Positions 45,503-54,711 are shown, counted from the stretch's first letter. The stretch: 64,000 bases of DNA from CAVTGO01 sp963734275 (GCA_963734275.1 CAVTGO010000016.1:1-64000); one strand, 5' to 3'. The notes: generated from the letters alone by a model not told the origin. Numbers and translations: made by a program.

Positions 45503-46069
45503 ATGAGGACGATCATCGCCTGGTTGGTCGGTGGCCTGACGATCTCGGCCTGCGCGGGTGTCGGCGAGCGGGGGGATATCTCGACCCCGGGCTCGATCCC
45601 GGGCTTGACCCGGGCCTCGTCGGGAGGCCCGAACACCTGTCCGGTGACCGTTCCTCCACAGCCCGGCCTCGTGCCCCCGGATCCGTATCCGTCCGAGCCC
45701 CCGTTCGAGCAGGTCTGGTACGGAACCCCTGAACTGTGGACCATCCTCGATGCGAACGGTGCAGTGTGGAGGGATCTACCGGTTGGAAACGGCCCCCACG
45801 CCGTCGGTGACAAGACGTTATGGTTCAGCGAGAGCTTCTCGACCGTGGAGGGCGAGGACTTCTCCGGCGATGCGGACATCACCCTCACAGCGATACGTCT
45901 CGACGGGTTTGCTCCCACGGTGGTTCAAGAAGGCGGAGTACCGTCCTTCAATCGTGACATCAAGAACTTCATGCTCGTTCCCCTCGGACTCCCAGAGCCG
46001 GGATGTTGGGAACTCACCGCCAGGTACCGAGGGGCCGAACTCACCTACGTGCTTCAAGTCGAGGAATGA
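45503..46069 (+). CDS. putative lipoprotein of unknown function
   Basis: The 188-residue precursor begins with a short leader ending TISAC (Cys17 as lipid anchor), followed by a Ser/Gly/Pro-rich linker and a beta-rich domain with TPELWTILDAN, DKTLWFSES and PGCWELTARYRGAEL near the end. I recognise no family, although the end resembles small immunoglobulin-like domains. The start is set by the leader; a weak GAGGAGC lies upstream. The 266 bp before it hold no convincing gene. Confidence 0.6.
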   Translation: MRTIIAWLVGGLTISACAGVGERGDISTPGSIPGLTRASSGGPNTCPVTVPPQPGLVPPDPYPSEPPFEQVWYGTPELWTILDANGAVWRDLPVGNGPHAVGDKTLWFSESFSTVEGEDFSGDADITLTAIRLDGFAPTVVQEGGVPSFNRDIKNFMLVPLGLPEPGCWELTARYRGAELTYVLQVEE

Positions 46070-46142
46070 ACCACGCCTTGAAGTGCGGAGGTCAGAAGGA
46101 ACGAGCGGGGGTTCTTAACGTCTTCGACGACCACCGAGGGAG

Positions 46143-46559
46143 TCACTGTCGAGGGACGGTCGGCGTTTCGGGTGGATCGACGTAACCGTCGAGCTCGATC
46201 GTGTAGCCGTCCGGATCCGAGACATAAGCAAAGAGCTCCCCCGGCGAATGCTCACCGCGTCGTATCAGGCTGCCTCCAGCTGCAACTACTTCTTCGACGG
46301 CTCGGTCCATATCAGCTGCATCCTTCAGCCGAAAGCCGAAGTGCGCGATCCCACCGCTATCTCCCGGACGGCCTGCCTCGTGGTCCGGGTCATCGTTCAA
46401 GGTGATCGTGTCGTGACTGCCGGGCGTGCGGAGAAACACCAGGTTCGCGCCGTCCCAGAACATCTCCCTCATCCCGAAGACTCGCTTGTAAAAGGCAAGC
46501 GATCTGGACAGGTCGCTTACCACGAGATGGATGTGAGTCAATCCCCCTGTGTCGACCAC
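46143..46559 (-). CDS. VOC-family (glyoxalase-like) protein
   Basis: The 138 residues form a vicinal oxygen chelate fold: THIHLVVSDLSRSLAFY with the first metal His, FGFRLKDAADMDRAVEEV, and YVSDPDGYTIELDGY with the Glu ligand. Activities in this family range from dioxygenases to antibiotic binding. The GTG follows GGAGGG. It diverges from the cyclase gene; a CACGT-A-ACGTG palindrome lies in between. Confidence 0.83.
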   Translation of the reverse strand: MVDTGGLTHIHLVVSDLSRSLAFYKRVFGMREMFWDGANLVFLRTPGSHDTITLNDDPDHEAGRPGDSGGIAHFGFRLKDAADMDRAVEEVVAAGGSLIRRGEHSPGELFAYVSDPDGYTIELDGYVDPPETPTVPRQ

Positions 46560-46592
46560 TAGAGGCCCTCCGCCTTTGGATCCGCATCCTCA

Positions 46593-46603
46593 CACGTAAC
46601 GTG
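46593..46603. promoter_or_regulatory. 11-bp palindrome between divergent genes
   Basis: CACGTAACGTG is a perfect inverted repeat around one central base, in the 160-bp region between the divergent VOC and cyclase genes. It is a candidate operator; no matching regulator can be named. Confidence 0.35.
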
Positions 46604-46719
46604 CACGTCGTGAAGAGCGCCTGGCCGTGTGCTCGCGCGCGCGCCCTCGTTGCCCTCCCTCGATCCACTGAGGAGCCGTCGGCTTGCGCGACGCCGTCGG
46701 CCCGCTGGAGACTATCCAC

Positions 46720-48066
46720 GTGACGCCCGAGACCAGGTACGCGAAGACCGCGGACGGGGTCCACATCGCCTACCAGGTGTGGGGAGACGGGCCGGTCGAC
46801 CTCGTCTTCGTCATGGGGTTCGTGAACCACCTCGAGGTGGCGTTCGAGCACCCGCTCCAGGCTCGACTCTTCGATCGGCTCGCGTCGTTCGCGCGGCTGA
46901 TCGTGTTCGACAAACGCGGGACGGGGCTGTCCGACCGCGAGCAGACGCCGGACCTCGACCGGCGGGCCGACGATCTGCGGGCGGTCCTCGACGCCGTCGG
47001 CTCGGAGCGGGCCGTCCTGTTCGGAGAGGCCGAGGGCGGAGCGCTGGTCGCGTTCTTCGCCGCGACGCATCCCGACCGCGTGCTGGGACTCATCCTCTAC
47101 GGCTCGCGCGCACGGTACGCATGGGCTCCCGACTACCCGATGGGCATGAAGCGGGAGGACTACCTCGCCCGGCGTGAGGACATCGCGGCCGGATGGGGGA
47201 CGTTCCAACGCGCGCAACGGCAGGTCGAACGAGCGGCCCCCTCGCTCGCCGGCGATGCCGGGTACGTCCGTTGGTGGGCCAAGCTCGAGCGGTACGGCGC
47301 CTCACCCGCCGCAGCCCTCGCCTTCGAGGACGTGTGGTACGAGACCGACGTTCGGCCGGTCCTCGGGAGCGTGCAAGCGCCGACGCTCGTGCTCTGCCGA
47401 ACGAGCGACGACGGGGCATCGCCTTCCCGCGACCTGTCCGATCGGATCCCCGGTGCCAAGTACCTGGAGTTCGCGGGGCGCGACTACTACCCCGAGGCCG
47501 GCAACATGGACGAGATCCTCGACGCCGCGGAGCGGTTCGTGCAGTCCATCCGCGCGGAGGAGACCGAGATCAGCCGGGTCCTCGCGACCGTGCTCTTCAC
47601 CGACATCGTCGACTCGACGGCGAAGGCGGCGGAGCTCCGCGATGTGGGATGGAAGGACCTGATCGAACGGCACCACCGCACGGTTCGGGCGATGATCGGC
47701 AGGTATCGAGGTCGCGAGATCGACACGGCCGGAGACGGCTTCTTCGCCGCCTTCGACGGACCGGCGCGGGCCGTTCGATGCGCGCAGGCGATCGTCGAGG
47801 CGGTGAAGCCGATCGGGCTCGAGGTGCGGGCGGGTCTCCACACCGGCGAGGTCGAGACGATCGACGGCAAGATCGGGGGGATGGCGGTGATCATCGGGGC
47901 CCGCATCGGCGAGAAGGCGGTCCACTCGGAGGTCCTCACCTCCTCGACGGTGCGGGATCTCACCGCCGGGTCCGGCCTCGTCTTCGAGGACCACGGCGAG
48001 CACGAGCTGAAGGGCGTGCCCGGCGAGTGGCGCCTGTATGCGGTGGCGGGTGCCGAGCCGAACTAG
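46720..48066 (+). CDS. alpha/beta-hydrolase-like / class III nucleotide cyclase fusion
   Basis: The 448 residues join an alpha/beta-hydrolase domain (about 1-275) to a class III adenylate/guanylate cyclase domain (about 285-448). In the hydrolase part the nucleophile elbow reads GEAEGG, so Ala104 replaces the serine. In the cyclase part the metal aspartates Asp295 (FTDIVDST) and Asp339 (AGDG) are present. The base-selecting lysine is Asp335 and the transition-state asparagine is Ile392, while Arg396 is kept. The hydrolase part is probably a ligand sensor and the cyclase may be altered. GTG 46720 is chosen with GGAG upstream; a TTG at 46684 would add 12 residues. Confidence 0.83.
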   Translation: MTPETRYAKTADGVHIAYQVWGDGPVDLVFVMGFVNHLEVAFEHPLQARLFDRLASFARLIVFDKRGTGLSDREQTPDLDRRADDLRAVLDAVGSERAVLFGEAEGGALVAFFAATHPDRVLGLILYGSRARYAWAPDYPMGMKREDYLARREDIAAGWGTFQRAQRQVERAAPSLAGDAGYVRWWAKLERYGASPAAALAFEDVWYETDVRPVLGSVQAPTLVLCRTSDDGASPSRDLSDRIPGAKYLEFAGRDYYPEAGNMDEILDAAERFVQSIRAEETEISRVLATVLFTDIVDSTAKAAELRDVGWKDLIERHHRTVRAMIGRYRGREIDTAGDGFFAAFDGPARAVRCAQAIVEAVKPIGLEVRAGLHTGEVETIDGKIGGMAVIIGARIGEKAVHSEVLTSSTVRDLTAGSGLVFEDHGEHELKGVPGEWRLYAVAGAEPN

Positions 48067-48287
48067 CGGAGCTTGTGGACTCGATACGTGTCAGGATCCT
48101 CGTCCTGATCGACGATCGTCGCGAGGGCAGCTTCCGCGTCCTTCTTCTGCTCGTAGCTACGGACCTCGATCCAGCGAACGCCGTCCGGGTGCTGACGTTG
48201 CAAGACGAACCTCGGAACGCGACGAGCCTGCTCGGCGTTCTCCATCCCGAGTCCGACGCCCAGAAGCTCTCTTCCGGGGGTACCCAT
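48063..48287 (-). CDS. small hypothetical protein (74 aa)
   Basis: A compact soluble protein with strand-rich segments (RFVLQRQHPDGVRWIEVRSY) and a helix (KKDAEAALATI) followed by TYRVHKL. The pattern resembles small SPOR-like or interaction domains, but no family is recognised. GGAGGG precedes the ATG. Its stop overlaps that of the cyclase by four bases. It lies just downstream of the M50 protease on the same strand and may be co-transcribed with it. Confidence 0.5.
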   Translation of the reverse strand: MGTPGRELLGVGLGMENAEQARRVPRFVLQRQHPDGVRWIEVRSYEQKKDAEAALATIVDQDEDPDTYRVHKLR

Positions 48288-48314
48288 CAGATCCCTCCGG
48301 GCGTCACGATGCGC

Positions 48315-49421
48315 TCACCGGCTCGCGGTCCGCGTGCGCGCCCATCGCACCAGGCCGCTGCCGGTGATCGCGCCCACCAGCTCGCCGTCGCGGACCACGA
48401 GCGCGGCGCGCTCGGCGCCCAATCTGTCGGCGACCTCGTCGAGGGGCTCGTCGGGGTGGGCGAGCAACACCTGATCGAGCGGGATCAGCGCGTCGCGCGC
48501 CGGCCGCATCGGATCGGTACCACCTAGCTTCCTCGCCGAGTTGAACGAGATCATCCCGATGACCTTGCCATCCGCTACGACCGGGAACGCCTCGCCCTCG
48601 TGGCCGCGCAGGAACCGGTCGAGCGTCTGCGAGAGCGAGAGGTCGGCGGGCACGGCCGGCGGGGGAGGGTCCATCGCCTCGGCGACCGTGGCTCCGGCCA
48701 GACGCGAGGACAGACCGACGTGCTGCTCGTTCGCGCGCGCGCCCTGGAAGATGAAGAGCCCGATGAGCCCCAGCCAGATCGCGCCGAACAGGTCGTCGCG
48801 CGTCGCCTCGAGGATCGCCCACGCGATCATCCCGGCCCCGACGACCATCCCCGTGCGCGAGGCCACGCGCGTCCCGGTCTCGCGCCGGCCGGTGATCCGC
48901 CAGACGACCGCCTGCAGCATGCGCCCGCCGTCGAGCGGCAACCCCGGGAGCGTGTTGAATACCGCCATGAACAGATTCACCCAGCCGATGTAGCCGAACA
49001 ACCCGGGAAGCGGACCACTACCGCCCTGCGTGATCTGCTCGAGCACCCAGAACGCTCCTCCGAGCGCAAGGCTCGTGGCCGGCCCGAACGCCGCGATCGC
49101 GAACGCGGGACCAGGCCCCTTCGACTCGGAGCGCGCGCTGGTGAACCCGCCGAAGAAGACCAGCGTGATGCCGTGAACCTCGATCCCCGCGAACCGGGCG
49201 GACAGGGCGTGCGCGCCCTCGTGCAGGAACACCGCCCCGAAGAAGAGGAAGGCGCCGAGGAGCGCGTATCCGAACGCTTGCGCCGTGCCGAGGCTCGGGA
49301 ACTCGGCGTCGAACCTCGACCACAGCGAGGACACCGCGAGCACGGCGATCCAGATCCACGAGGAGTCCACGTTCACCGGGATCCCGCGGATCGTGACGAT
49401 GCGGAAGCTACGTCCGAACAT
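48315..49421 (-). CDS. M50 site-2 protease with CBS domain pair
   Basis: The 368 residues contain about six membrane helices with zinc site HEGAH (67-71) and the third ligand in NTLPGLPLDGG (156-166), followed by two CBS domains (about 240-365). This is the class III site-2 protease layout (MJ0392/SpoIVFB type), in which CBS domains may sense adenine nucleotides and gate cleavage of membrane proteins. The ATG has TACCCT six bases upstream and no Shine-Dalgarno. No obvious substrate gene is adjacent, though an ECF sigma factor with a membrane partner lies 1.5 kb away. Confidence 0.87.
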   Translation of the reverse strand: MFGRSFRIVTIRGIPVNVDSSWIWIAVLAVSSLWSRFDAEFPSLGTAQAFGYALLGAFLFFGAVFLHEGAHALSARFAGIEVHGITLVFFGGFTSARSESKGPGPAFAIAAFGPATSLALGGAFWVLEQITQGGSGPLPGLFGYIGWVNLFMAVFNTLPGLPLDGGRMLQAVVWRITGRRETGTRVASRTGMVVGAGMIAWAILEATRDDLFGAIWLGLIGLFIFQGARANEQHVGLSSRLAGATVAEAMDPPPPAVPADLSLSQTLDRFLRGHEGEAFPVVADGKVIGMISFNSARKLGGTDPMRPARDALIPLDQVLLAHPDEPLDEVADRLGAERAALVVRDGELVGAITGSGLVRWARTRTASR

Positions 49422-49491
49422 GTTCCGAGGGTACCCCAGGCCCCTCGGAAGGCCCCCGGGCTCGAGCCGGACCGTCTGCGAAGGTGGAGGG

Positions 49492-50952
49492 GTGGGCGAG
49501 TCTCGAGCCCCGGTGCTGCGCAGGACACGGGCCGTGGCCGGCGCGGCGATCGTGGGCGTGCTGGGCGCGGCCCTTGGGATGGCTCTGCTCGGCCGGACGG
49601 CCGTCTCGGTCGGCCCGTTCGGCGTGGAACTGGAAGGCGGGTTCGGTTCCGGGGTGACCCGGCTGGAACTCCCCCCGTTCGGCGAACTCGCCGCCGACAC
49701 CCACGTCGCGCCCCTCTCGCTCTCGGCGTCGCTGCGCGATGTCGGCGTGGAACGGCTCACGGATGCGGTCCGCCGCGACGGGGTGGACGGCCTCGTGGAC
49801 CGGATCGAGAGCCAGCTGATCGCACAGGTCCGCTGGTTCGCCTGGAGGCTGCTGCTCGTCGCGCTCGCAGGTGGCGTGGCGCTCTCGGTCCTGGTGTTCC
49901 GCCGGCGATGGGATCTCGTCGCGATCGGCGTGATCGCGGCAACGTGCTCGGTCGCAGGCTCGGAGACCTTGGCCGCCATGACCTACGAGCCCGCTGCCTT
50001 CTCGGAGCCGAGCTACTCGGGATCGCTCACGCTCGCTCGCGATCTGATCGGCCCGATCCGAGATGCCTCGGACCGGATCGAGAGCCTGCGCGATGGGCTC
50101 GAGCAGGCGGTCGACGGGGCGGTGCGCGCGTACACCTCGCTGGAGGGCAGCCCGAGCTTCGACGACGGTGGTCTGCGCGTCCTGCACATATCGGACATCC
50201 ACGCCTCTCCGCTCGGGATGGACTTCGCGCAGCAGGTGGCGCGTGGCTTCGACGTCGACCTGGTGGTCGACACCGGCGACCTCACGTCCTTCGCGACGCC
50301 GATCGAGGACCTGATCGCCTCGCGCATCCCAGGGTTCGGGCGCCCATACGTGTTCGTGGCGGGGAGCCATGACCCGCTCTCGCTGCAGCTGCGGATCGCG
50401 GGCGCGCCGAACGGGATCGTGCTGGACGGGGACGCGATCACGATCGAGGGGCTCACGATCTACGGGCTGGCGCACCCGGCCTTCACGCCCGCTCGGGGAG
50501 CATCGGTGGACGACGAGGCGTTCGAGGCGCTCGCGCGCGCGGCCGGCGAGGTCATCGCCGCCGACCTCGACGCGGCCGAAGAGCCCGTCGACCTGATCGC
50601 GGTGCACGACGACCGCATGGCCGAGGCGGTGGCCGGCCGGGTGCCGCTCGTGATCTCCGGCCACTTCCACGAGACGCGGGGGCTCGTCCTCGACGGCACA
50701 CTGTTCCTGCGTATCGGGACGACCGGAGCCTCGGGCGCCGGGGTGTTCCGAGGTCTCGATGAGATCCCCTTCTCCGCCGAGGTCCTCTACTTCTCGCCCG
50801 GCGAGGACCCGCGGCTGATCGCCTACGACGTGATCGAACAGCTGCCGGACTCGGGGAACCTGACCGTCCGCCGAGTGATCGTCGCCGAGGAGTACGGTGA
50901 TCCATCAACCGGCCCGATGGGCCTCTCCGGCCCGTCCCCTACCGGCATCTGA
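49492..50952 (+). CDS. membrane metallophosphoesterase with long extracytoplasmic N-terminal region
   Basis: The 486 residues have a membrane helix near 14-34, a non-catalytic domain (about 40-110), two further helices (about 118-150) and a calcineurin-like phosphoesterase domain (about 225-440). Metal motifs are VLHISDIH, DTGDL and GHFHE; the central GNHD reads GSHD, replacing an asparagine that normally contacts metal and substrate. The Gly/Pro-rich tail is short. It is distinct from the protein at 13393. The GTG start is set by the first helix. The ECF sigma factor begins 24 bp downstream and may share the message. Confidence 0.78.
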   Translation: MGESRAPVLRRTRAVAGAAIVGVLGAALGMALLGRTAVSVGPFGVELEGGFGSGVTRLELPPFGELAADTHVAPLSLSASLRDVGVERLTDAVRRDGVDGLVDRIESQLIAQVRWFAWRLLLVALAGGVALSVLVFRRRWDLVAIGVIAATCSVAGSETLAAMTYEPAAFSEPSYSGSLTLARDLIGPIRDASDRIESLRDGLEQAVDGAVRAYTSLEGSPSFDDGGLRVLHISDIHASPLGMDFAQQVARGFDVDLVVDTGDLTSFATPIEDLIASRIPGFGRPYVFVAGSHDPLSLQLRIAGAPNGIVLDGDAITIEGLTIYGLAHPAFTPARGASVDDEAFEALARAAGEVIAADLDAAEEPVDLIAVHDDRMAEAVAGRVPLVISGHFHETRGLVLDGTLFLRIGTTGASGAGVFRGLDEIPFSAEVLYFSPGEDPRLIAYDVIEQLPDSGNLTVRRVIVAEEYGDPSTGPMGLSGPSPTGI

Positions 50953-50976
50953 ACGAACCCGCCACCGGAGGCGTTC

Positions 50977-51528
50977 ATGGACCAGATGAACGAACCCGCG
51001 AGCGCGGTGTCGGAGCGGGTCGGGCCCCTCGGGGCCGTCCAGCCCCCGGCACCACCGGCGAGCTTCGAGGCCTTCTTCGAGGCCGAGCACGCACGCCTGC
51101 TCCGGGCGATGTACCTGGTGACCGGCAACCGGCAGGAGGCCGAGGAGATCGTGCAGGACTCCTTCCTCGCGGTGTGGGAGCGATGGGACCGGGTGGCCTC
51201 GATGGACGAGCCCACCGGCTACCTGTTCCGCTCGGCGATGAACCGCTTCCGCAGCCGGCTGCGTCGAGCCGCTCGCGCGGCGCGCAAGGTCGTCGGGGCG
51301 GCCGAGGGCGGCGACGCGTTCGCCGCGGCCGACGAGCGCGACGCGCTCGCGCGGGCCCTCGCGACGCTCCCCGAGCGCCAGCGCGCCGCGATCGTGTTGA
51401 CCGAGCTCCTCGGCTACGGGTCGGTGGAGGCCGGCAAGGTGCTCGGCGTGAAGGACGTGACCGTGCGCTCGCTCGCGTCGCAGGCGCGCGCGGCCCTTCG
51501 GACCAAGCTAGGAGAGAGTGATGAGTGA
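50977..51528 (+). CDS. ECF RNA polymerase sigma factor (SigE/CnrH-like)
   Basis: The 183 residues show region 2 (FFEAEHARLLRAMYLVTGN, EEIVQDSFLAVWERW) and region 4 (LPERQRAAIVLTELLGYGS then VRSLASQARAALR), with a short linker. An N-terminal extension of about 25 residues is Pro/Ala-rich. GGAGGCG precedes the ATG. The gene overlaps the next gene by eight bases, and that product is membrane-anchored with a short basic cytoplasmic segment, the layout of an ECF factor with a membrane regulator. Confidence 0.88.
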   Translation: MDQMNEPASAVSERVGPLGAVQPPAPPASFEAFFEAEHARLLRAMYLVTGNRQEAEEIVQDSFLAVWERWDRVASMDEPTGYLFRSAMNRFRSRLRRAARAARKVVGAAEGGDAFAAADERDALARALATLPERQRAAIVLTELLGYGSVEAGKVLGVKDVTVRSLASQARAALRTKLGESDE

Positions 51529-53581
51529 CCTTCGGAACCGCATGGAACGGCTCGGCGACCGCGCGCTGGCGGAGCTGGGCGCGTTCGAGCGACTCGAGCG
51601 GCGTCGCACGCGCAAGGTGCGGAACCGCAAGATCGGAGCGGGAGTGCTCGCGCTGGTGTTGACGCTCGGCGGCTCGGTCGCCGCCTTCAGCGCGTTCCGA
51701 AGCGGCGACGAACCGACGATCGGCGGCGTCGAGGCCGACGACGGGTTCTACGCGCTCTGGCCCGAGCAGACCGAGGCCGGCCTGGCGGCGGCACAAGAGC
51801 GGGTCGACGGGGGCGACGAGGGGTTCGCGTGGCGCTCGGATCCGATCGAGGTGGCCAGGGCCTTCGCCCTCGAGAAGCTTCTATGGCCATCCGCCGAGAT
51901 CGAGATACCGGACGGAACGGATCTCGAAGGAGACGATGTCATCTTCCTCGAGCTTGGTGTCCCTCCCGAGCAGGTCGCTTGCGATCAGATCGTCAGCGAC
52001 GCGACCTGTCCGACCTCGCGCACGACGGTGAGGATGGAACGGCTCGGCTCCGACAACCGCCTCTGGAGCATCGTCGAGGTCCACGGGGATGATCTTGCGC
52101 TCCCGCTCGTCGCTGGCCAGGAGCTTGCAGCCGGCTCGACGATCGTCCTGCCGACGAACCTCGCCGACGGGGAGAAGGTCTCGATGGGTGTCGCCTTCCT
52201 GACGGCGTGCGATGCCTCCGGCGTGGACGAGAACGTCGAGGCCGTTGCCGGGACGCTCGAGTTCGACGTGCCGGCCGTCAGCGATGGGTGCACGGGCTAC
52301 GTGTACGCGATGCGGCCGAAGACGGGGGTCGGAGCGGTGGCCATCGGCAGTTTCCTATTCGCGGGAGCGGAGGAGGTTCCCGGGATCGGCTACCTGGTGG
52401 AAGAGATCGCGGCAGTGCCGGTGCGGTTCGTGCCCGAGGGTTCCACTGGCGCTTCGGTTCCCGATGTCGCCCGGGTCGTCTGCCTTGGATCGGACATCAC
52501 GGTCGAGACCCCCGTCGTGCGCGCCCAGCCCGACGGGTTCCACATCACCGTCGTGAACCAAGGCGACGAGGAGGTCTCGTTCTCCGTGTTCCAGAACGTT
52601 GGACTGACGCCAGAGGGCGCCGGCGACGTGGCGGTCTCGAGCGGTGCTGGAGGCGGGAACGGCGCGCCGCCGGGCGAGAGCTCGAGTGTGTGGACGTATC
52701 CGCCCGGGACGTACTCGCTCTCGTGCGCGCCGACGCCCGAGCCTGGTGAGGCCGGCGTGGCGGGGATCGGGAAGCTCGAGGTGGTCGACCCCGACGGCCA
52801 CTACGTGCCGGCCGAGCTCGAATGCGCGACCGGCGAAGCCTATGGCAGCGGTGCCGCCTACGCCGCCGGGGGTGATGACGCCGAGCCCACCGGCTTCGCG
52901 GGAGATCCCGTGCAGGTGGCTCGCGATCACGTCTTCGGCATCGAGTTCGACGACGTCGTCGAGCGCGCCGGCTACCCCGAGAGCGAGCAGCCGATCATCC
53001 GGATCGTCCGCGACGGCGCGGTGGTCGGCAAGGTGACCTTGCGCGACGACGGTTCGGGCAGCTGGCTCGACGACACGGTCGAGGGGTGCGGCGGGACGCA
53101 GTTCGGATGGAGCGAGGACATCACGGGCGTCTCGGGCCCGATTGGGGAGACTGGCGGCGGGTCGCTCGGGGATCCCGGATCTGGCTCCCTACCGGTGTGC
53201 GCCATGGAGGCCGGTGGCAACAACATCCACGAGGGCGCCGACGTCCACATCGACCAGGAGAACCTCGAGTTCGACACGGCCTGCCTGATCATGCCCGCGG
53301 GGGAACCGCTGACGATCCTGTTCAGCAACCTCGGCGACGGCATCCCGAGCAACATCTCGATCCACCCGATGACGCCCTGCCTGAGCGAGAGCCTGAGCCA
53401 CGCGATCCCCACGGGCTGTCCCTCCGGCGAGCTGGACTCGCCGATATTCGTGGGCGAGACGATCACCGGCGTGTCCGAGATCGTCTACGAGTTCGGGCCG
53501 CTCGAGCACGGTGAGTATTACGTCCAGGACGACATCCATCCGATGAGCCGAGGCGTGCTGATCGTCGAGTCGGCCCGCTGA
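51521..53581 (+). CDS. large membrane-anchored partner of the ECF factor with cupredoxin-like domains
   Basis: The 686 residues have a cytoplasmic basic segment (1-37), one membrane helix (about 38-58) and a long exported region. Around residues 330-425 and 555-686 lie two cupredoxin-like beta sandwiches. The last contains SNISIHPMTPC and DDIHPMSRG, which match copper-site loops, but an Asp stands where the cysteine ligand is expected. Eight or more cysteines occur outside the membrane. The position directly after an overlapping sigma gene suggests an anti-sigma role for the N-terminal segment, although no zinc HxxxCxxC motif is present. ATG 51521 follows GGAGAG. Confidence 0.65.
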   Translation: MSDLRNRMERLGDRALAELGAFERLERRRTRKVRNRKIGAGVLALVLTLGGSVAAFSAFRSGDEPTIGGVEADDGFYALWPEQTEAGLAAAQERVDGGDEGFAWRSDPIEVARAFALEKLLWPSAEIEIPDGTDLEGDDVIFLELGVPPEQVACDQIVSDATCPTSRTTVRMERLGSDNRLWSIVEVHGDDLALPLVAGQELAAGSTIVLPTNLADGEKVSMGVAFLTACDASGVDENVEAVAGTLEFDVPAVSDGCTGYVYAMRPKTGVGAVAIGSFLFAGAEEVPGIGYLVEEIAAVPVRFVPEGSTGASVPDVARVVCLGSDITVETPVVRAQPDGFHITVVNQGDEEVSFSVFQNVGLTPEGAGDVAVSSGAGGGNGAPPGESSSVWTYPPGTYSLSCAPTPEPGEAGVAGIGKLEVVDPDGHYVPAELECATGEAYGSGAAYAAGGDDAEPTGFAGDPVQVARDHVFGIEFDDVVERAGYPESEQPIIRIVRDGAVVGKVTLRDDGSGSWLDDTVEGCGGTQFGWSEDITGVSGPIGETGGGSLGDPGSGSLPVCAMEAGGNNIHEGADVHIDQENLEFDTACLIMPAGEPLTILFSNLGDGIPSNISIHPMTPCLSESLSHAIPTGCPSGELDSPIFVGETITGVSEIVYEFGPLEHGEYYVQDDIHPMSRGVLIVESAR

Positions 53582-53799
53582 CGAGGGTCACTAGCTGCGC
53601 GGATACGCGTAGGAGCCGATCGACGCCGGCCTTTGCCGGATCGCCACCCTGTGTAATGACGGACCGCTGCTACTGTTGAGGGGTTCACCGGAGCCCTCAT
53701 AACGGGTCCGGCGGAGTAGCGTCCGGCCCGGCCTACCCTCCCTTCCACGCGGGGAACTTGCCCGCGGGGTCGGGCCGGACCCTAGTCCTCGGAGAGGTG

Positions 53800-54699
53800 T
53801 TACTCGTCGAGCAGGTCGGCGAGTTGGCGGGCGTTGTTCACCGCGTAATCCCGGTAGCAGTTGTTCATCAGCACATGGGTTTCGCGCGTCTCGGCCGCGA
53901 GCTCGGCGATCCGCGGCGCCCACTCCTCCAGCTCGGTCTGCGAGTACTCGTAGCGGAAGCGCTCGCTGGCGGTGTCGGACTTCACGTTCCAGGCCTCGTT
54001 GTTGCGCCCGTGGAAGCGGACCATCGACAGGTCCTTCGCCGTGGCCGCGGCAACCGGCGGCACGCTCGAATCGAACCCCTGCGGCATGTCGACGCCGACG
54101 AGGGGCAGATCGTGCTCCTCGAGGAAGGACAACGTCTCCTCGGCGTTCCGCTCCTCGAGCCACGTCTTGTGCCGGAACTCGACGGCGATCCGGAAGTCCT
54201 TCAGGCGGTCGGCCGCCTCCAGGATGTACTCCTTGCTCTTGCGCCCGATCACGAACCACTGCGGGAACTGGAACAGGACGGCGCCGAGCTTTCCGGCGGA
54301 GTGCAGCGGCATCAGCGCGTCGTGGAACCGTTGCCAGACCTCGTCGACGACGGCGTCGGGAAGTTGCTCGCGGTAGAGGTTGCGTTTGCCCTCGAGCTCC
54401 GCCGGGATTTCGTCTTGCAGGTCCTTGTAGAGGGAGTCGCGGCGGGTGGGGTGGTTGGTGAGGAGCGAGTACGCCTTGACGTTGAACGTGAAGTCCTTCG
54501 GCGTGCGCTCGATCCACAGCACCGAGTTCCGCTCCGACGGCGGGAAGTAGTAGGTGGAGTCCACCTCGACGAGCGGGAACTGCTCGGCGTAGTAGCGCAG
54601 GCGAGCCTCGGCCGAACGGGCGTCCTTCGGGTAGAAGTTCCCGTCCTTGATCAGGGTCGGATCGGTCCAGCTCGAGGTGCCGATCAGGATGTTGCCCAC
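53800..54699 (-). CDS. DUF72 domain protein
   Basis: The 299 residues form the TIM-barrel-like DUF72 family (YecE-like): ILIGTSSWTDP at the start, FPLVEVDSTYY, FTFNVKAYSLLT, LGAVLFQFPQWF, VEFRHKTW and MNNCYRDYAVNNA near the end. No enzymatic activity is established for the family. The GTG has TACCCT six bases upstream and no Shine-Dalgarno. It is the last gene on the minus strand of the two-component locus. Residues 1-107 are repeated with five substitutions in a truncated copy 4.4 kb away. Confidence 0.85.
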   Translation of the reverse strand: MGNILIGTSSWTDPTLIKDGNFYPKDARSAEARLRYYAEQFPLVEVDSTYYFPPSERNSVLWIERTPKDFTFNVKAYSLLTNHPTRRDSLYKDLQDEIPAELEGKRNLYREQLPDAVVDEVWQRFHDALMPLHSAGKLGAVLFQFPQWFVIGRKSKEYILEAADRLKDFRIAVEFRHKTWLEERNAEETLSFLEEHDLPLVGVDMPQGFDSSVPPVAAATAKDLSMVRFHGRNNEAWNVKSDTASERFRYEYSQTELEEWAPRIAELAAETRETHVLMNNCYRDYAVNNARQLADLLDE

Positions 54700-54711
54700 G
54701 GGTCCAGGGTA
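54382..54711 (-). repeat. first copy of duplicated DUF72 N-terminal segment
   Basis: This segment, including the -10 hexamer, GTG start and first 107 codons, corresponds to 58824-59153 in the same orientation, offset by 4442 bp. The encoded residues differ only at positions 26, 87, 92, 95 and 96. Confidence 0.8.

Noticed and set aside
53582..53799. Terminator hairpin between the convergent ECF partner and DUF72 genes (GAGGG/CCCTC at 53678-53698)
   Set aside because: The stem has only five base pairs with an 11-base loop and no T-run; other short stems nearby are no better.
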